Below are positions 1 through 7,338 of a DNA stretch of 13,218 nt, one piece after another. Position numbers and translations under genes: made by a program. Position 1 is the stretch's first letter, and each line of letters starts with the position of its first letter. Under the pieces are notes generated by a model that did no database searches, was not told the DNA's origin, and saw nothing but the letters and a program-made list of their open reading frames with translations. Origin of the DNA: an uncultured Eubacteriales bacterium (lineage in GTDB: Bacteria > Bacillota > Clostridia > HGM11514); contig CABUMF010000051.1 of the NCBI GenBank assembly GCA_902492655.1, positions 1 to 13,218 of the forward strand, in the 5' to 3' direction.

Positions 1-477
1 GCCGTTATCCTCAACATAAGCCTGAATTGCGTGAGAGATGTTGCTGAGCCTTTCGCCCTGTTTTGCATGAGCAATACCTTCAAAAAAGCTCTGCTTTGTA
101 ACATCAATCAGTCTTTGCGCCTCACTGCTTATCCTGCCTGCACCGAATGTTCTTGCGCAATCGGCATGATAACCGTCCAGAAACACGCCTATATCGACGC
201 TGACTATATCGCCCTCTTTAATCACCTTGTTCTTACTCGGGATGCCGTGAATTACCACATCGTTTACAGATGCGCAAATCGAACCCGGAAATCCCCTGTA
301 ATTAAGGAATGACGGCGTAGCCTTATGCGAAACGATATAATCGTGAGCAATTCTGTCAAGTTCTGCCGTTGTGACACCCGGAACAACGCTTTTCTCCAAG
401 ATTTCAAGAACCTCGGCAGCGATTATTCCGGCTGCCCTCATTTTTTGTATTTCTTTTTGTGATTTAACAGATATCAT
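1..477 (-). CDS. map: Methionine aminopeptidase type I, 5' part only
   Basis: This gene encodes the cytosolic metalloenzyme that removes the initiator methionine from nascent proteins. The ATG at 477-475 opens a frame of 159 codons that is still open at the left edge, so roughly the C-terminal third is missing. The visible part starts MISVKSQKEIQKMRAAG. It carries VIHGIP (H77, the substrate-binding histidine position), VSVDIG (D95) and HADCARTF (D106); D95 and D106 correspond to the first two metal ligands of the family. The remaining ligands (His, Glu, Glu) lie beyond the window. The start is 2 nt after the adk stop, with GAGG about 10 nt upstream inside adk, so translation is probably coupled. 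secY-adk-map is the usual end of the spc section in Firmicutes. Confidence 0.95.
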   Translation of the reverse strand, partial: MISVKSQKEIQKMRAAGIIAAEVLEILEKSVVPGVTTAELDRIAHDYIVSHKATPSFLNYRGFPGSICASVNDVVIHGIPSKNKVIKEGDIVSVDIGVFLDGYHADCARTFGAGRISSEAQRLIDVTKQSFFEGIAHAKQGERLSNISHAIQAYVEDNG

Positions 478-479
478 AA

Positions 480-1115
480 TCAAAGCGCCTCGATAATCTC
501 AAAAACATTCTTTGTGATATTATCCAGAGTGTCATCGGCATTGACCTGTTTGAGAACGCCCTTCTTGTCATAATAGCCTTTGAGAGGCTCACTCTGTTCG
601 TAATAAACTTTAAGGCGGTTTTTAATTGTTTCCGGCTTATCATCATCACGAGTGATAAGCTCAGCGTGACACTGATCACACTTATCGCCTTCTGCAGACG
701 GCTTGTTTTCGATATGGAATGTTGCCCTGCACTTGGGACATTCGCGTCTTCCGGCAAGTCTCTTAATAATCACCTCATCGGCAAGCTCAAACGAAAGAGC
801 AAGATCAATTTTTACGCCAAGCTCCTCCAAAGCGTCTGCCTGAGCGATTGTACGGGGAAAACCGTCAAGGATAAATCCGTTTGCACAATCGGGATTTTTA
901 AGTCTTTCGGAAATCATACCGATGATAACATCGTCACCGACAAGCTTACCTGCATCAATCAATTCCTTCGCCATTTTTCCGAACTCCGTGCCCTCGCAAA
1001 TAGCCGCGCGAAGCATAGCTCCGGTTGAAATAGTGGGAATATTATATTTCTTTGCAATAATTTCGGCTTGTGTGCCTTTTCCCGTTCCGGGGGCACCCAA
1101 CATAATAATATTCAT
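480..1115 (-). CDS. adk: Adenylate kinase, zinc-LID form
   Basis: This enzyme catalyses ATP + AMP = 2 ADP in the cytosol. The 211-residue frame has the P-loop GAPGTGKGT (residues 7-15), the AMP-binding STGAMLR (30-36) and DGFPRT (84-89). Its long LID domain carries four cysteines, C126-x2-C129 and C146-x2-C149, the structural zinc site found in many Gram-positive adenylate kinases; E. coli lacks these cysteines. I chose the ATG at 1115-1113 (MNIIMLGAPG) because a GGATGGTGA sequence lies about 6 nt upstream and the family starts just before this beta strand. An in-frame ATG at 1127 would add MVTS but has no ribosome binding site. The gene begins 18 nt after the secY stop and is followed 2 nt later by map. 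Confidence 0.96.
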   Translation of the reverse strand: MNIIMLGAPGTGKGTQAEIIAKKYNIPTISTGAMLRAAICEGTEFGKMAKELIDAGKLVGDDVIIGMISERLKNPDCANGFILDGFPRTIAQADALEELGVKIDLALSFELADEVIIKRLAGRRECPKCRATFHIENKPSAEGDKCDQCHAELITRDDDKPETIKNRLKVYYEQSEPLKGYYDKKGVLKQVNADDTLDNITKNVFEIIEAL

Positions 1116-1133
1116 GCTTGTCACCATCCGGAA

Positions 1134-2390
1134 TTATTCAAGGAAGCCCTTGTAATTTCTCATCATCATCTGAGATTCAATCTGCTTACCTGTTTCCAAA
1201 ATAACACCAACTACGATAAGGAGTGATGTACCGCCGATTGCAATTCCGCCGAGATTGAATATCTTTGCAAGAATCATCGGGATTACAGCAACAAGACCGA
1301 TAAATACAGCACCTGCCATAGTGATCTTGTTAAGCGACTTATCAATATAGTCGGATGTGGGCTTGCCGGGGCGAATACCACGGATTGAACCACCGTTGTT
1401 CTTCATATTGTTTGCAATTTCAATCGTATTGAACTGAATCTTCGTATAGAAGAATGTAAAGAACAATATGAGAAGGAAATAAAGGATAATATAAATCCAA
1501 GAATTGGATGAGAAAATATTTCTCATAACCCAATTATCACTCTTACCGAAAAGCTGCATAATTGTAGCCGGGAACATCATAATTGACATTGCAAAGATGA
1601 TCGGGATAACGCCTGCCATACTAACCTTAATCGGAATGTATGTGCTCTGGCCGCCGTACATCTTTCTGCCGACAACTCGTTTTGCATACTGAACGGGAAT
1701 TCTGCGTTCAGCATCATTCATGAGAACGATGAAGCCGAATACAGCAACAAGTACAACAACAAATATTAAAGCAACGATATAGCTGAGGCTTCCTGCCTTG
1801 ATATTTTCGTAAATTGTTGTAGCAATACTCGGAAATCTTGAAACGATACCTGCAAAGATGATAAGCGAAATACCGTTTCCGATACCGTTTTCGGTAATCT
1901 TTTCGCCAAGCCACATAAGGAACGCGGTTCCTGCTGTGAGGGAAAGAATAACAGTAAGGTAAGAAAGAGCGTTTCTGTTTTCGATCAATCCGGTGAAACC
2001 GAAGTACATACCGGTTGACTGAATGAACGCAAGCACAACAGTAAGATACCTTGTGTACTGTGCGATTTTCTTTCTGCCTTCATCGCCGTCTCTTGAAAGT
2101 CTTTCAAGAGCAGGGATAGCAACTGTAAGAAGCTGCATGATAATTGAAGAGTTGATGTACGGGGTGATGGACATTGCAAGCACGGACATCTGAGAAAGAC
2201 CGCCACCTGAAATCATATCCATAAAACCGAGTGCATCGTAATTTCCGAGTGCGTCCTTAAGTGCTGACGCATTAACTCCCGGAACAGTAATGAATTCGCC
2301 TAATCTGAATATTATAAGGAGGAAAATAGTATATAAAATCTTTTTTCTGAGCTCCTTAGTTTTAAATGCGTTAACAACAGATTTAAACAA
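1134..2390 (-). CDS. secY: Protein translocase subunit SecY
   Basis: SecY is the pore-forming subunit of the SecYEG channel in the cytoplasmic membrane, which exports proteins and inserts membrane proteins. The 418-residue protein has about ten hydrophobic segments. It contains the plug region after the first membrane helix (GGGLSQMSVLAMSI, about 62-75), GEKITENGIGNGIS (162-175) and the cytosolic loop GIRPGKPTSDY (338-348), where the conserved arginine contacts SecA or the ribosome. It is slightly shorter than the B. subtilis and E. coli proteins but shows no break. The start is TTG at 2390-2388, directly after the rplO stop codon. GAGGTGA inside the last codons of rplO gives spacing of about 6 nt. 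I see no nearby in-frame ATG, so the TTG start is well supported. Confidence 0.96.
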   Translation of the reverse strand: MFKSVVNAFKTKELRKKILYTIFLLIIFRLGEFITVPGVNASALKDALGNYDALGFMDMISGGGLSQMSVLAMSITPYINSSIIMQLLTVAIPALERLSRDGDEGRKKIAQYTRYLTVVLAFIQSTGMYFGFTGLIENRNALSYLTVILSLTAGTAFLMWLGEKITENGIGNGISLIIFAGIVSRFPSIATTIYENIKAGSLSYIVALIFVVVLVAVFGFIVLMNDAERRIPVQYAKRVVGRKMYGGQSTYIPIKVSMAGVIPIIFAMSIMMFPATIMQLFGKSDNWVMRNIFSSNSWIYIILYFLLILFFTFFYTKIQFNTIEIANNMKNNGGSIRGIRPGKPTSDYIDKSLNKITMAGAVFIGLVAVIPMILAKIFNLGGIAIGGTSLLIVVGVILETGKQIESQMMMRNYKGFLE

Positions 2391-2831
2391 TTACATCACC
2401 TCAGCCTTTCCGCCGGCTGCGGCAATTTTTTCTTCTGCAGACTTAGTAAATCTGGCAGCCTGAACGGTAAGACTCTTTGTAACTTCACCTCTGCCCAATA
2501 CTACGACCCCGTCACAGATTTTTGAGATAACGCCCGTTTCCTTAAGGAGTTCGGGTGTAACTACGGTTCCGTTCTCGAATCTTTCAAGCTGAGCTACGTT
2601 TATTTCTACATATTCCTTAGCGAAGATATTGGTAAATCCACGCTTAGGCAATCTTCTTGCAAGGGGCATCTGTCCGCCTTCAAAGCCCGGTCTGACACCG
2701 CCGCCCGAACGAGCCTTCTGACCCTTGTGACCGCGACCTGCTGTTTTACCGTTTCCGGTAGCGTGACCGCGTCCCTTTCTTTTTGCATCCTTCACCGAAC
2801 CCGGTGCAGGAGAAAGTTCATGTAACTTCAT
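2391..2831 (-). CDS. rplO: 50S ribosomal protein L15
   Basis: L15 is a late-assembling large-subunit protein whose N-terminal tail threads into 23S rRNA. The 146 residues have the typical Gly/Arg/Lys-rich N-terminal half (KRKGRGHATGNGKTAGRG, about 17-34, then GGGVRPGFEGGQMPLARRLP) and a compact C-terminal domain ending GGKAEVM. The ATG start has GGAGGTG about 8 nt upstream and lies 19 nt after the rpmD stop. The last codons carry the secY ribosome binding site, and the TAA stop abuts the secY TTG start with no spacer. Confidence 0.97.
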   Translation of the reverse strand: MKLHELSPAPGSVKDAKRKGRGHATGNGKTAGRGHKGQKARSGGGVRPGFEGGQMPLARRLPKRGFTNIFAKEYVEINVAQLERFENGTVVTPELLKETGVISKICDGVVVLGRGEVTKSLTVQAARFTKSAEEKIAAAGGKAEVM

Positions 2832-2850
2832 CAGCTAACACCTCCTTCAG

Positions 2851-3033
2851 TTAGTTAACTTCTTTAACTTCAACCAGATGGCAAACCTTCTTAATCATGC
2901 CTCTGATAGCGGCATTATCCTCATGGATTTTGACATCTCTGATTTTTTTGAGGCCCAAAGCTTCAACCGTAGCAATCTGGTCGTCCTTTCTGCCAATTGT
3001 GCTTTTTACGAGTGTAACACTTAATTTAGCCAC
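2851..3033 (-). CDS. rpmD: 50S ribosomal protein L30
   Basis: L30 is a small large-subunit protein of 60 residues, the normal bacterial length. It starts MAKLSVTLVKSTIGR and shows the family pattern of a short beta strand, a helix with ATVEALGLKKI (22-32) and a C-terminal strand ending VCHLVEVKEVN. The start codon is GTG at 3033-3031, supported by AAGGAGG about 7 nt upstream and by the canonical N-terminus. It sits 12 nt after rpsE and 19 nt before rplO, the usual rpsE-rpmD-rplO arrangement. Confidence 0.96.
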   Translation of the reverse strand: MAKLSVTLVKSTIGRKDDQIATVEALGLKKIRDVKIHEDNAAIRGMIKKVCHLVEVKEVN

Positions 3034-3045
3034 GTCGTAACCTCC

Positions 3046-3549
3046 TTAACCTAACAGTTCTTCAACAGTCTTACCGCGAAGCTTAGCAACTTCCTCAGCG
3101 TCTTTGAGCTCGGAAAGTCCCTGAATTGTAGCGCAAACTACATTCTTGGGATTGTTTGAACGCAAGCATTTTGTTCTTACATCCTTAATGCCGGCAAGTT
3201 CCAAAACGGCACGCGCTCCGCCGCCTGCGATAACACCGGTACCTTTTCCGGCAGGCTTAAGAAGAACTTCACCTGCACCGTAAGTACCGATTATTTCATG
3301 AGGAATGGTTGTTTCAACCATAGGAACTGTAATCATATTCTTTTTTGCGTCTTCAATGCCTTTACGGATTGCATCCGGAATTTCGGCAGCCTTACCCGTA
3401 CCGCAGCCAACATGACCGTTCTGGTCACCAACTACAACAAGTGCGGAAAAACGGAAGGTTCTACCACCTTTAACAACCTTAGCGACACGGTTGAGCGAAA
3501 CAACCTTTTCCTTAATATCAAGTGTATTCGCATCGATTCTTTCAGCCAT
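3046..3549 (-). CDS. rpsE: 30S ribosomal protein S5
   Basis: S5 belongs to the small-subunit body near the decoding region and affects translational fidelity. The 167-residue protein has the N-terminal double-stranded RNA-binding fold with VVKGGRTFRF (25-34), the loop where spectinomycin-resistance changes occur in other bacteria. GDQNGHVGCGTGKA follows (41-54), then the C-terminal domain with GTGVIAGGGARAVLELAG (103-120). Nothing in the spectinomycin loop looks unusual. The ATG start has GGAGGG about 8 nt upstream and is 16 nt after the rplR stop. Confidence 0.97.
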   Translation of the reverse strand: MAERIDANTLDIKEKVVSLNRVAKVVKGGRTFRFSALVVVGDQNGHVGCGTGKAAEIPDAIRKGIEDAKKNMITVPMVETTIPHEIIGTYGAGEVLLKPAGKGTGVIAGGGARAVLELAGIKDVRTKCLRSNNPKNVVCATIQGLSELKDAEEVAKLRGKTVEELLG

Positions 3550-3565
3550 TTGTTAACCCTCCTTC

Positions 3566-3928
3566 TTAAAACTCTAATCCGCCTTCTCTGGCGCCTTCGG
3601 CAAGCTCCATTACACGTCCGTGATAGATATATCCTCCACGGTCAAATACAACTGCCTTTATTCCTGCTTCCAATGCTCTCTTAGCAACGAGCTTACCAAC
3701 CTCTCTTGCAGCTTCCTTATTGCCGCCGTAGTTTGAGCTGAGCTCCTTGTCAAGTGTTGATGCGCTTACCAAGGTTTTACCGTTAACGTCATCAATAATC
3801 TGAGCATACATGTTTTTCAGACTTCTGTAAACATTGAGACGGGGACGCTCCGGAGTACCGGAAACCGTCTTCCTAACTCTTTCGTGTCTTGCAACTCTGT
3901 TTTTATTTGAGTCCGGTCTTTTAATCAC
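3566..3928 (-). CDS. rplR: 50S ribosomal protein L18
   Basis: L18 binds 5S rRNA together with L5 and L25 and brings it into the central protuberance. The 120 residues show the family pattern: basic N-terminus (NKNRVARHERVRKTVSGT), RPRLNVYRSLKNMYAQIIDD (28-47), and the C-terminal FDRGGYIYHGRVMELAEGAR region. The only suitable start in frame is GTG at 3928-3926, with AAAGGAG about 9 nt upstream. An out-of-frame ATG at 3933-3931, only 4 nt from that ribosome binding site, reads Met-Leu-stop, and its stop overlaps the GTG. Confidence 0.96.
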   Translation of the reverse strand: MIKRPDSNKNRVARHERVRKTVSGTPERPRLNVYRSLKNMYAQIIDDVNGKTLVSASTLDKELSSNYGGNKEAAREVGKLVAKRALEAGIKAVVFDRGGYIYHGRVMELAEGAREGGLEF

Positions 3929-3945
3929 AACATATCACTCCTTTA

Positions 3946-4491
3946 TTATTTCTTCGCACCGGTCTTACCTTCTTTACGCCTGATGTGTTCATCAGCGTAC
4001 TTGATTCCCTTGCCCTTATAGGGTTCCGGAGGTCTCTTTTCTCTGATCTCCGCTGCAATCTGACCTACAACCTGATTGTCGATACCGCGAACGATAATCT
4101 GGTTGGGGCTCGGAACCTCGAAAGTAATGTTTTCAACGGGTTCAACAAAAACCTGATGTGAATATCCGAGTGATAATTCAAGAGTCTTACCCTTGAGGGC
4201 TGCTCTGTAACCAACACCGTTTATTTCAAGATTTTTTGCAAATCCTTCCGTAACACCGGTAACCATATTGTTTACAAGTGTTCTTGTAAGACCGTGAAGT
4301 GATTTGTGCATTCTATCTTCGGAAGGACGCTCAACAGTAATCACGTTACCTTCCACCTTTACGATCATGTCCTTATGCAAATTTCTTTGCAGGGTACCTT
4401 TAGGACCTTTTACGCTAATGACATTGGCATCATCTATTTTAACGTCTACTCCTGCAGGCACTGTAATTGGCATTCTACCAATTCGTGACAT
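3946..4491 (-). CDS. rplF: 50S ribosomal protein L6
   Basis: L6 binds the sarcin-ricin loop region of 23S rRNA near the GTPase-associated centre. The 181-residue protein has two repeated domains. It begins MSRIGRMPITVPAGV, has NLEINGVGYRAALKGK (87-102) in the second domain, and carries the diagnostic C-terminal segment PEPYKGKGIKYADEHIRRKE (155-174). The ATG start has GGAGGTG about 8 nt upstream and is 29 nt after the rpsH stop. Confidence 0.97.
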   Translation of the reverse strand: MSRIGRMPITVPAGVDVKIDDANVISVKGPKGTLQRNLHKDMIVKVEGNVITVERPSEDRMHKSLHGLTRTLVNNMVTGVTEGFAKNLEINGVGYRAALKGKTLELSLGYSHQVFVEPVENITFEVPSPNQIIVRGIDNQVVGQIAAEIREKRPPEPYKGKGIKYADEHIRRKEGKTGAKK

Positions 4492-4520
4492 TTAACACAC
4501 CTCCATAATTAAAATAGTAA

Positions 4521-4919
4521 TTACCAAATAAATGCGAGAACTTCGCCGCCGATATTGAGCTTTCTTGCTTTCTTATCGGTCATAATTCCCTGTGAAGTGG
4601 AAACGATTGCAATTCCGAGGCCCTTGAGAACCTTAGGAAGCTCATCCTTTCCGGCATAAACTCTGAGGCCGGGCTTGGAAATTCTCTTAAGACCGGAGAT
4701 AACCTTGGTTTTGTTTTCGCCGTATTTAAGAGTAATTTTGATAAGTCCCTGCTTTTCGTCATCTATAATCTGATAATTCTTGATGTAACCTTCTTCTAAA
4801 AGAATCTGGGCAATAGCCTTCTTCAGATTAGAAGCAGGAACATCAACAGATTCATGTTTTTCTGAATTTGCGTTTCTGATACGCGTAAGCATATCAGCAA
4901 TAGGATCGGTTATATGCAT
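4521..4919 (-). CDS. rpsH: 30S ribosomal protein S8
   Basis: S8 binds the central domain of 16S rRNA early in 30S assembly. In E. coli it is also the translational repressor of the spc operon; whether that holds here cannot be told from this sequence. The 132 residues begin MHITDPIADMLTRIRNAN and end with the rRNA-binding core: STSQGIMTDKKAR (107-119) then GGEVLAFIW. The ATG start has GGAGG about 7 nt upstream. It lies 32 nt after rpsN. Confidence 0.97.
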   Translation of the reverse strand: MHITDPIADMLTRIRNANSEKHESVDVPASNLKKAIAQILLEEGYIKNYQIIDDEKQGLIKITLKYGENKTKVISGLKRISKPGLRVYAGKDELPKVLKGLGIAIVSTSQGIMTDKKARKLNIGGEVLAFIW

Positions 4920-4951
4920 AATTCCTACCTCCTTCCAGTAGTATACAGTTT

Positions 4952-5137
4952 TTACCAGCTCGCCTTTTTAACGCCCGGTATCTGTCCTTTATAAGCCAAC
5001 TCTCTGAAACATATACGGCAAATTCCGAACTTACGCAAATAAGCGTGAGGTCTGCCGCATATTTTGCATCTTGTATAAGCTCTTGTAGAGTATTTAGGAG
5101 TTTTCTGCTGTTTTAAGATCATCGCTTTTTTAGCCAA
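4952..5137 (-). CDS. rpsN: 30S ribosomal protein S14, zinc-binding type Z
   Basis: S14 sits in the 30S head next to S3 and S10. The 61-residue protein is the short zinc form, with C24-x2-C27 and C40-x2-C43 around GRPHAYLRKFGI; this form replaces the ~100-residue cysteine-free form of E. coli. The start codon is TTG at 5137-5135, supported by GGAGG 8 nt upstream and by the canonical N-terminus MAKKAMILKQ. An internal ATG five codons later would remove conserved residues. In B. subtilis a cysteine-free paralog elsewhere in the genome serves under zinc starvation; no such copy is in this window. Confidence 0.96.
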   Translation of the reverse strand: MAKKAMILKQQKTPKYSTRAYTRCKICGRPHAYLRKFGICRICFRELAYKGQIPGVKKASW

Positions 5138-5156
5138 CGGTTTATCCTCCTCTCAA

Positions 5157-5699
5157 TTAGTTGCGCTGGAACGGTGCACCCATTAACGAAAGCAGCTCTC
5201 TGCCCTCTTCATCGGTAGCAGCAGTTGTAACAAAGCTAATGTCCATACCGCGCACTTTATCAATCTTATCATATTCAATTTCAGGAAAAATCAGCTGTTC
5301 CTTGATGCCGAGGGTATAATTTCCTCTGCCATCGAAAGCATTGCCGTTGATTCCGCGGAAGTCACGAACACGGGGGAGTGCAACATTGAAGAGTCTGTCG
5401 AGGAATTCGTACATTCTCTCACCGCGAAGTGTTACACGGCAGCCGATGTTCATACCTGCTCTGATTTTGAAGGCAGCCACTGACTTCTTAGCCTTTGTAA
5501 TAGCAGGCTTCTGACCGGTGATTGTTGCAATATCGCCAACTGCAGCATCAAGAGCCTTGGAATCATCCTTTGCTTCGCCCACACCTACATTGACAACGAT
5601 TTTTTCAAGCTTCGGTATCTGCATGGGGCTTTTATAACCAAACTTCTGCATAAGTGCAGGAGCAACTTCTGTTTTATACTTTTCAGCCATTCTTGACAT
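5157..5699 (-). CDS. rplE: 50S ribosomal protein L5
   Basis: L5 binds 5S rRNA and lies in the central protuberance near P-site tRNA. The 180 residues show IPKLEKIVVNVGVGEA (28-43), ITGQKPAITKAKKSVAAFKI, the GCRVTLRGERMYEFLDRL segment and the C-terminal GMDISFVTTAATDEEGRELL. Two in-frame ATGs are close together (MSRMAEKY). I chose the first because GGAGG is 7 nt from it; the second would have spacing of about 16 nt. The gene starts 24 nt after the rplX stop. Confidence 0.97.
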   Translation of the reverse strand: MSRMAEKYKTEVAPALMQKFGYKSPMQIPKLEKIVVNVGVGEAKDDSKALDAAVGDIATITGQKPAITKAKKSVAAFKIRAGMNIGCRVTLRGERMYEFLDRLFNVALPRVRDFRGINGNAFDGRGNYTLGIKEQLIFPEIEYDKIDKVRGMDISFVTTAATDEEGRELLSLMGAPFQRN

Positions 5700-5723
5700 T
5701 GATATACCTCCTTTCGAAGCGAA

Positions 5724-6044
5724 TTAGTCGATAACTTCGCCGCATTTTTTGCAAAATCTTACCTTTTCACCGTCTTCGAGAACCTTCTTACCGGTTCTTG
5801 AAGCCTTACCGCACTTAGGGCAAACAAGCATAACCTTGCACGCCGGGATAGCGGCTTCCTGGTGAATAATACCGCCCTGATCTGCGGCATTTCTGGGCTT
5901 CTGATGTTTTGTAACGATATTAACGCCCTTGACTATAACTTTTCCTTCGGACGGTATAACTGTTAAAACCTCGCCTTTTTTGTCCTTATCCTTACCGGAC
6001 AGTACAGAAACGTTATCGCCTTTTTTAACGTGAACTTTACTCAA
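5724..6044 (-). CDS. rplX: 50S ribosomal protein L24 with C-terminal zinc ribbon
   Basis: L24 is an assembly-initiating large-subunit protein. The 106 residues begin with the KOW motif (VKKGDNVSVLSGKDKDKKGE, 6-25) and GVNIVTKHQKP (40-50). The C-terminal third carries C75-x2-C78 and C98-x2-C101, the pattern of a zinc ribbon, with an extra Cys at 69. The B. subtilis protein lacks these cysteines but many other bacterial L24 proteins have them. The start codon is TTG at 6044-6042, with AGGAGGTG 6 nt upstream and an N-terminus MSKVHVKKGD that fits the family. It lies 18 nt after rplN. Confidence 0.95.
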   Translation of the reverse strand: MSKVHVKKGDNVSVLSGKDKDKKGEVLTVIPSEGKVIVKGVNIVTKHQKPRNAADQGGIIHQEAAIPACKVMLVCPKCGKASRTGKKVLEDGEKVRFCKKCGEVID

Positions 6045-6062
6045 TTGTTACACCTCCTAAAA

Positions 6063-6431
6063 TTACAGTACCTCGGGTGCCAGAGAGAGAATCTTCATAT
6101 ATTCTCCGTCTCTGAGCTCTCTTGCTACCGGCCCGAAAATACGGGTTCCTCTCGGGGTTTTGTCGTCCTTTATGATAACTGCCGCATTTTCATCAAATCT
6201 GATGTAGGAGCCGTCCTTACGACGAACACCCTTAACGGATCTGACAACAACAGCCTTAACAACATCACCTTTTTTAACAACTCCGCCGGGGATTGCTTTC
6301 TTAACGCTGGCAACGATTACATCGCCAATGTTTCCGTATCTTCTGGTGGAGCCGCCTAAAACTCTGATACACATAAGCTCTTTTGCGCCGGTATTATCGG
6401 CAACCTTGAGCAATGATTGCTGCTGTACCAT
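6063..6431 (-). CDS. rplN: 50S ribosomal protein L14
   Basis: L14 binds 23S rRNA and forms part of the inter-subunit bridge region; it is also the docking site of the silencing factor RsfS. At 122 residues it has the normal family length. It begins MVQQQSLLKVADNTGAKELM, has VLGGSTRRYGNIGDVIVASV and RFDENAAVIIKDDKTPRGTR, and ends MKILSLAPEVL. The ATG start has GGAGG 7 nt upstream and is 20 nt after the rpsQ stop. Confidence 0.97.
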   Translation of the reverse strand: MVQQQSLLKVADNTGAKELMCIRVLGGSTRRYGNIGDVIVASVKKAIPGGVVKKGDVVKAVVVRSVKGVRRKDGSYIRFDENAAVIIKDDKTPRGTRIFGPVARELRDGEYMKILSLAPEVL

Positions 6432-6451
6432 ACATAATCCTCCAATCCGAA

Positions 6452-6706
6452 TTATTGAACTTTTTCAACAATTTCAACCAATCTCCATCTCTTATCCTTA
6501 GAGAGGGGTCTGGTTTCCATGATTTTTACTGTATCGCCAATGTTGCACTCGTTGTTTTCATCATGCGCCTTAAACTTAATCGTACGCTTTACGATTTTGC
6601 CGTATAAGGGATGCTTTACGTTATCAACGATGGAAACAACAATGGTCTTATCCATTTTATTGCTGGTTACTTTACCTATTCTGGTTTTTCTTAATGCTCT
6701 TTCCAT
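6452..6706 (-). CDS. rpsQ: 30S ribosomal protein S17
   Basis: S17 is an early-binding 30S protein of the OB-fold type that contacts the 5' and central domains of 16S rRNA. The 84 residues include RKTRIGKVTSNKMDKTIVVS (6-25), HPLYGKIVKRTIKFKAHDEN and the terminal ETRPLSKDKRWRLVEIVEK. The ATG start has GGAGG about 9 nt upstream and is 16 nt after rpmC. Confidence 0.96.
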   Translation of the reverse strand: MERALRKTRIGKVTSNKMDKTIVVSIVDNVKHPLYGKIVKRTIKFKAHDENNECNIGDTVKIMETRPLSKDKRWRLVEIVEKVQ

Positions 6707-6722
6707 TATTTACATCCTCCTC

Positions 6723-6920
6723 TCATTCAGCGGCCGTGCGGCGTTCTCTGATAATGGTCTTAACTCGTGCAATAGTCTTTTTAACCTCAACAATTCTCAT
6801 CGGATTGTCGAGCTGATTTGTGGCATTCTGAAATTTAAGGTTAAAAAGTTCCGCTCTCAGCTCATTTTCCTTTGTCTGGAGCTCTTCCACGGACAAATCT
6901 CTTAACTCATTAGTTTTCAT
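6723..6920 (-). CDS. rpmC: 50S ribosomal protein L29
   Basis: L29 is a small helical protein near the peptide exit tunnel, next to L23, where trigger factor and the signal recognition particle dock. The 65 residues are MKTNELRDLSVEELQTKENE followed by LRAELFNLKFQ and a second helix (IVEVKKTIARVKTIIRERR). I chose the ATG at 6920-6918: it gives the family N-terminus and has GGAAGGTGA about 5 nt upstream. An in-frame ATG at 6944 would add eight residues that merely read through the ribosome binding site. The gene overlaps the 3' end of rplP by 11 nt, so its translation is probably coupled to rplP. Confidence 0.95.
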   Translation of the reverse strand: MKTNELRDLSVEELQTKENELRAELFNLKFQNATNQLDNPMRIVEVKKTIARVKTIIRERRTAAE

Positions 6921-7338
6921 TACTGTCACCTTCCTCTCGTGCAATAATCTTACACTTTACGGGGAGCTTGTGCATAGCAAGTCTGAGAGCTTCCTTTGAA
7001 ACAGCTTCGCTAACGCCGCCGATTTCAAACATTACTCTGCCGGGCTTAACTACTGCTACCCAGTATTCAGGTGAACCTTTACCGGAACCCATTCGTGTTT
7101 CGGCAGGTTTTTCTGTTACGGGCTTGTCAGGGAAAATCTTAATCCAAACCTGACCGCCTCTCTTTGTATAACGCGTCATAGCTATTCTGGCAGCTTCGAT
7201 CTGATTGCTTGTGATCCAAGCCGGCTCCGTAGCAACTATACCGTAATCACCGTATGTTACCTTGTTGCCGCGAAGTGCCTTACCTTTTAAACGACCGCGC
7301 ATAACTCTGCGGTATTTAACTCTCTTAGGCAGTAACAT
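6910..7338 (-). CDS. rplP: 50S ribosomal protein L16
   Basis: L16 lies between the A-site tRNA elbow and 23S rRNA and is needed for late 50S maturation. The 142 residues begin MLLPKRVKYRRVMRGRLKG. They have EPAWITSNQIEAARIAMTRY (38-57), GGQVWIKIFPDKPVTEKPAE (61-80) and MGSGKGSPEYWVAVVKPG (83-100). The ATG start at 7338 follows the rpsC stop with no spacer and uses GGAGG inside the last rpsC codons, spacing 7 nt. Its 3' end overlaps rpmC by 11 nt. Confidence 0.97.
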   Translation of the reverse strand: MLLPKRVKYRRVMRGRLKGKALRGNKVTYGDYGIVATEPAWITSNQIEAARIAMTRYTKRGGQVWIKIFPDKPVTEKPAETRMGSGKGSPEYWVAVVKPGRVMFEIGGVSEAVSKEALRLAMHKLPVKCKIIAREEGDSNEN

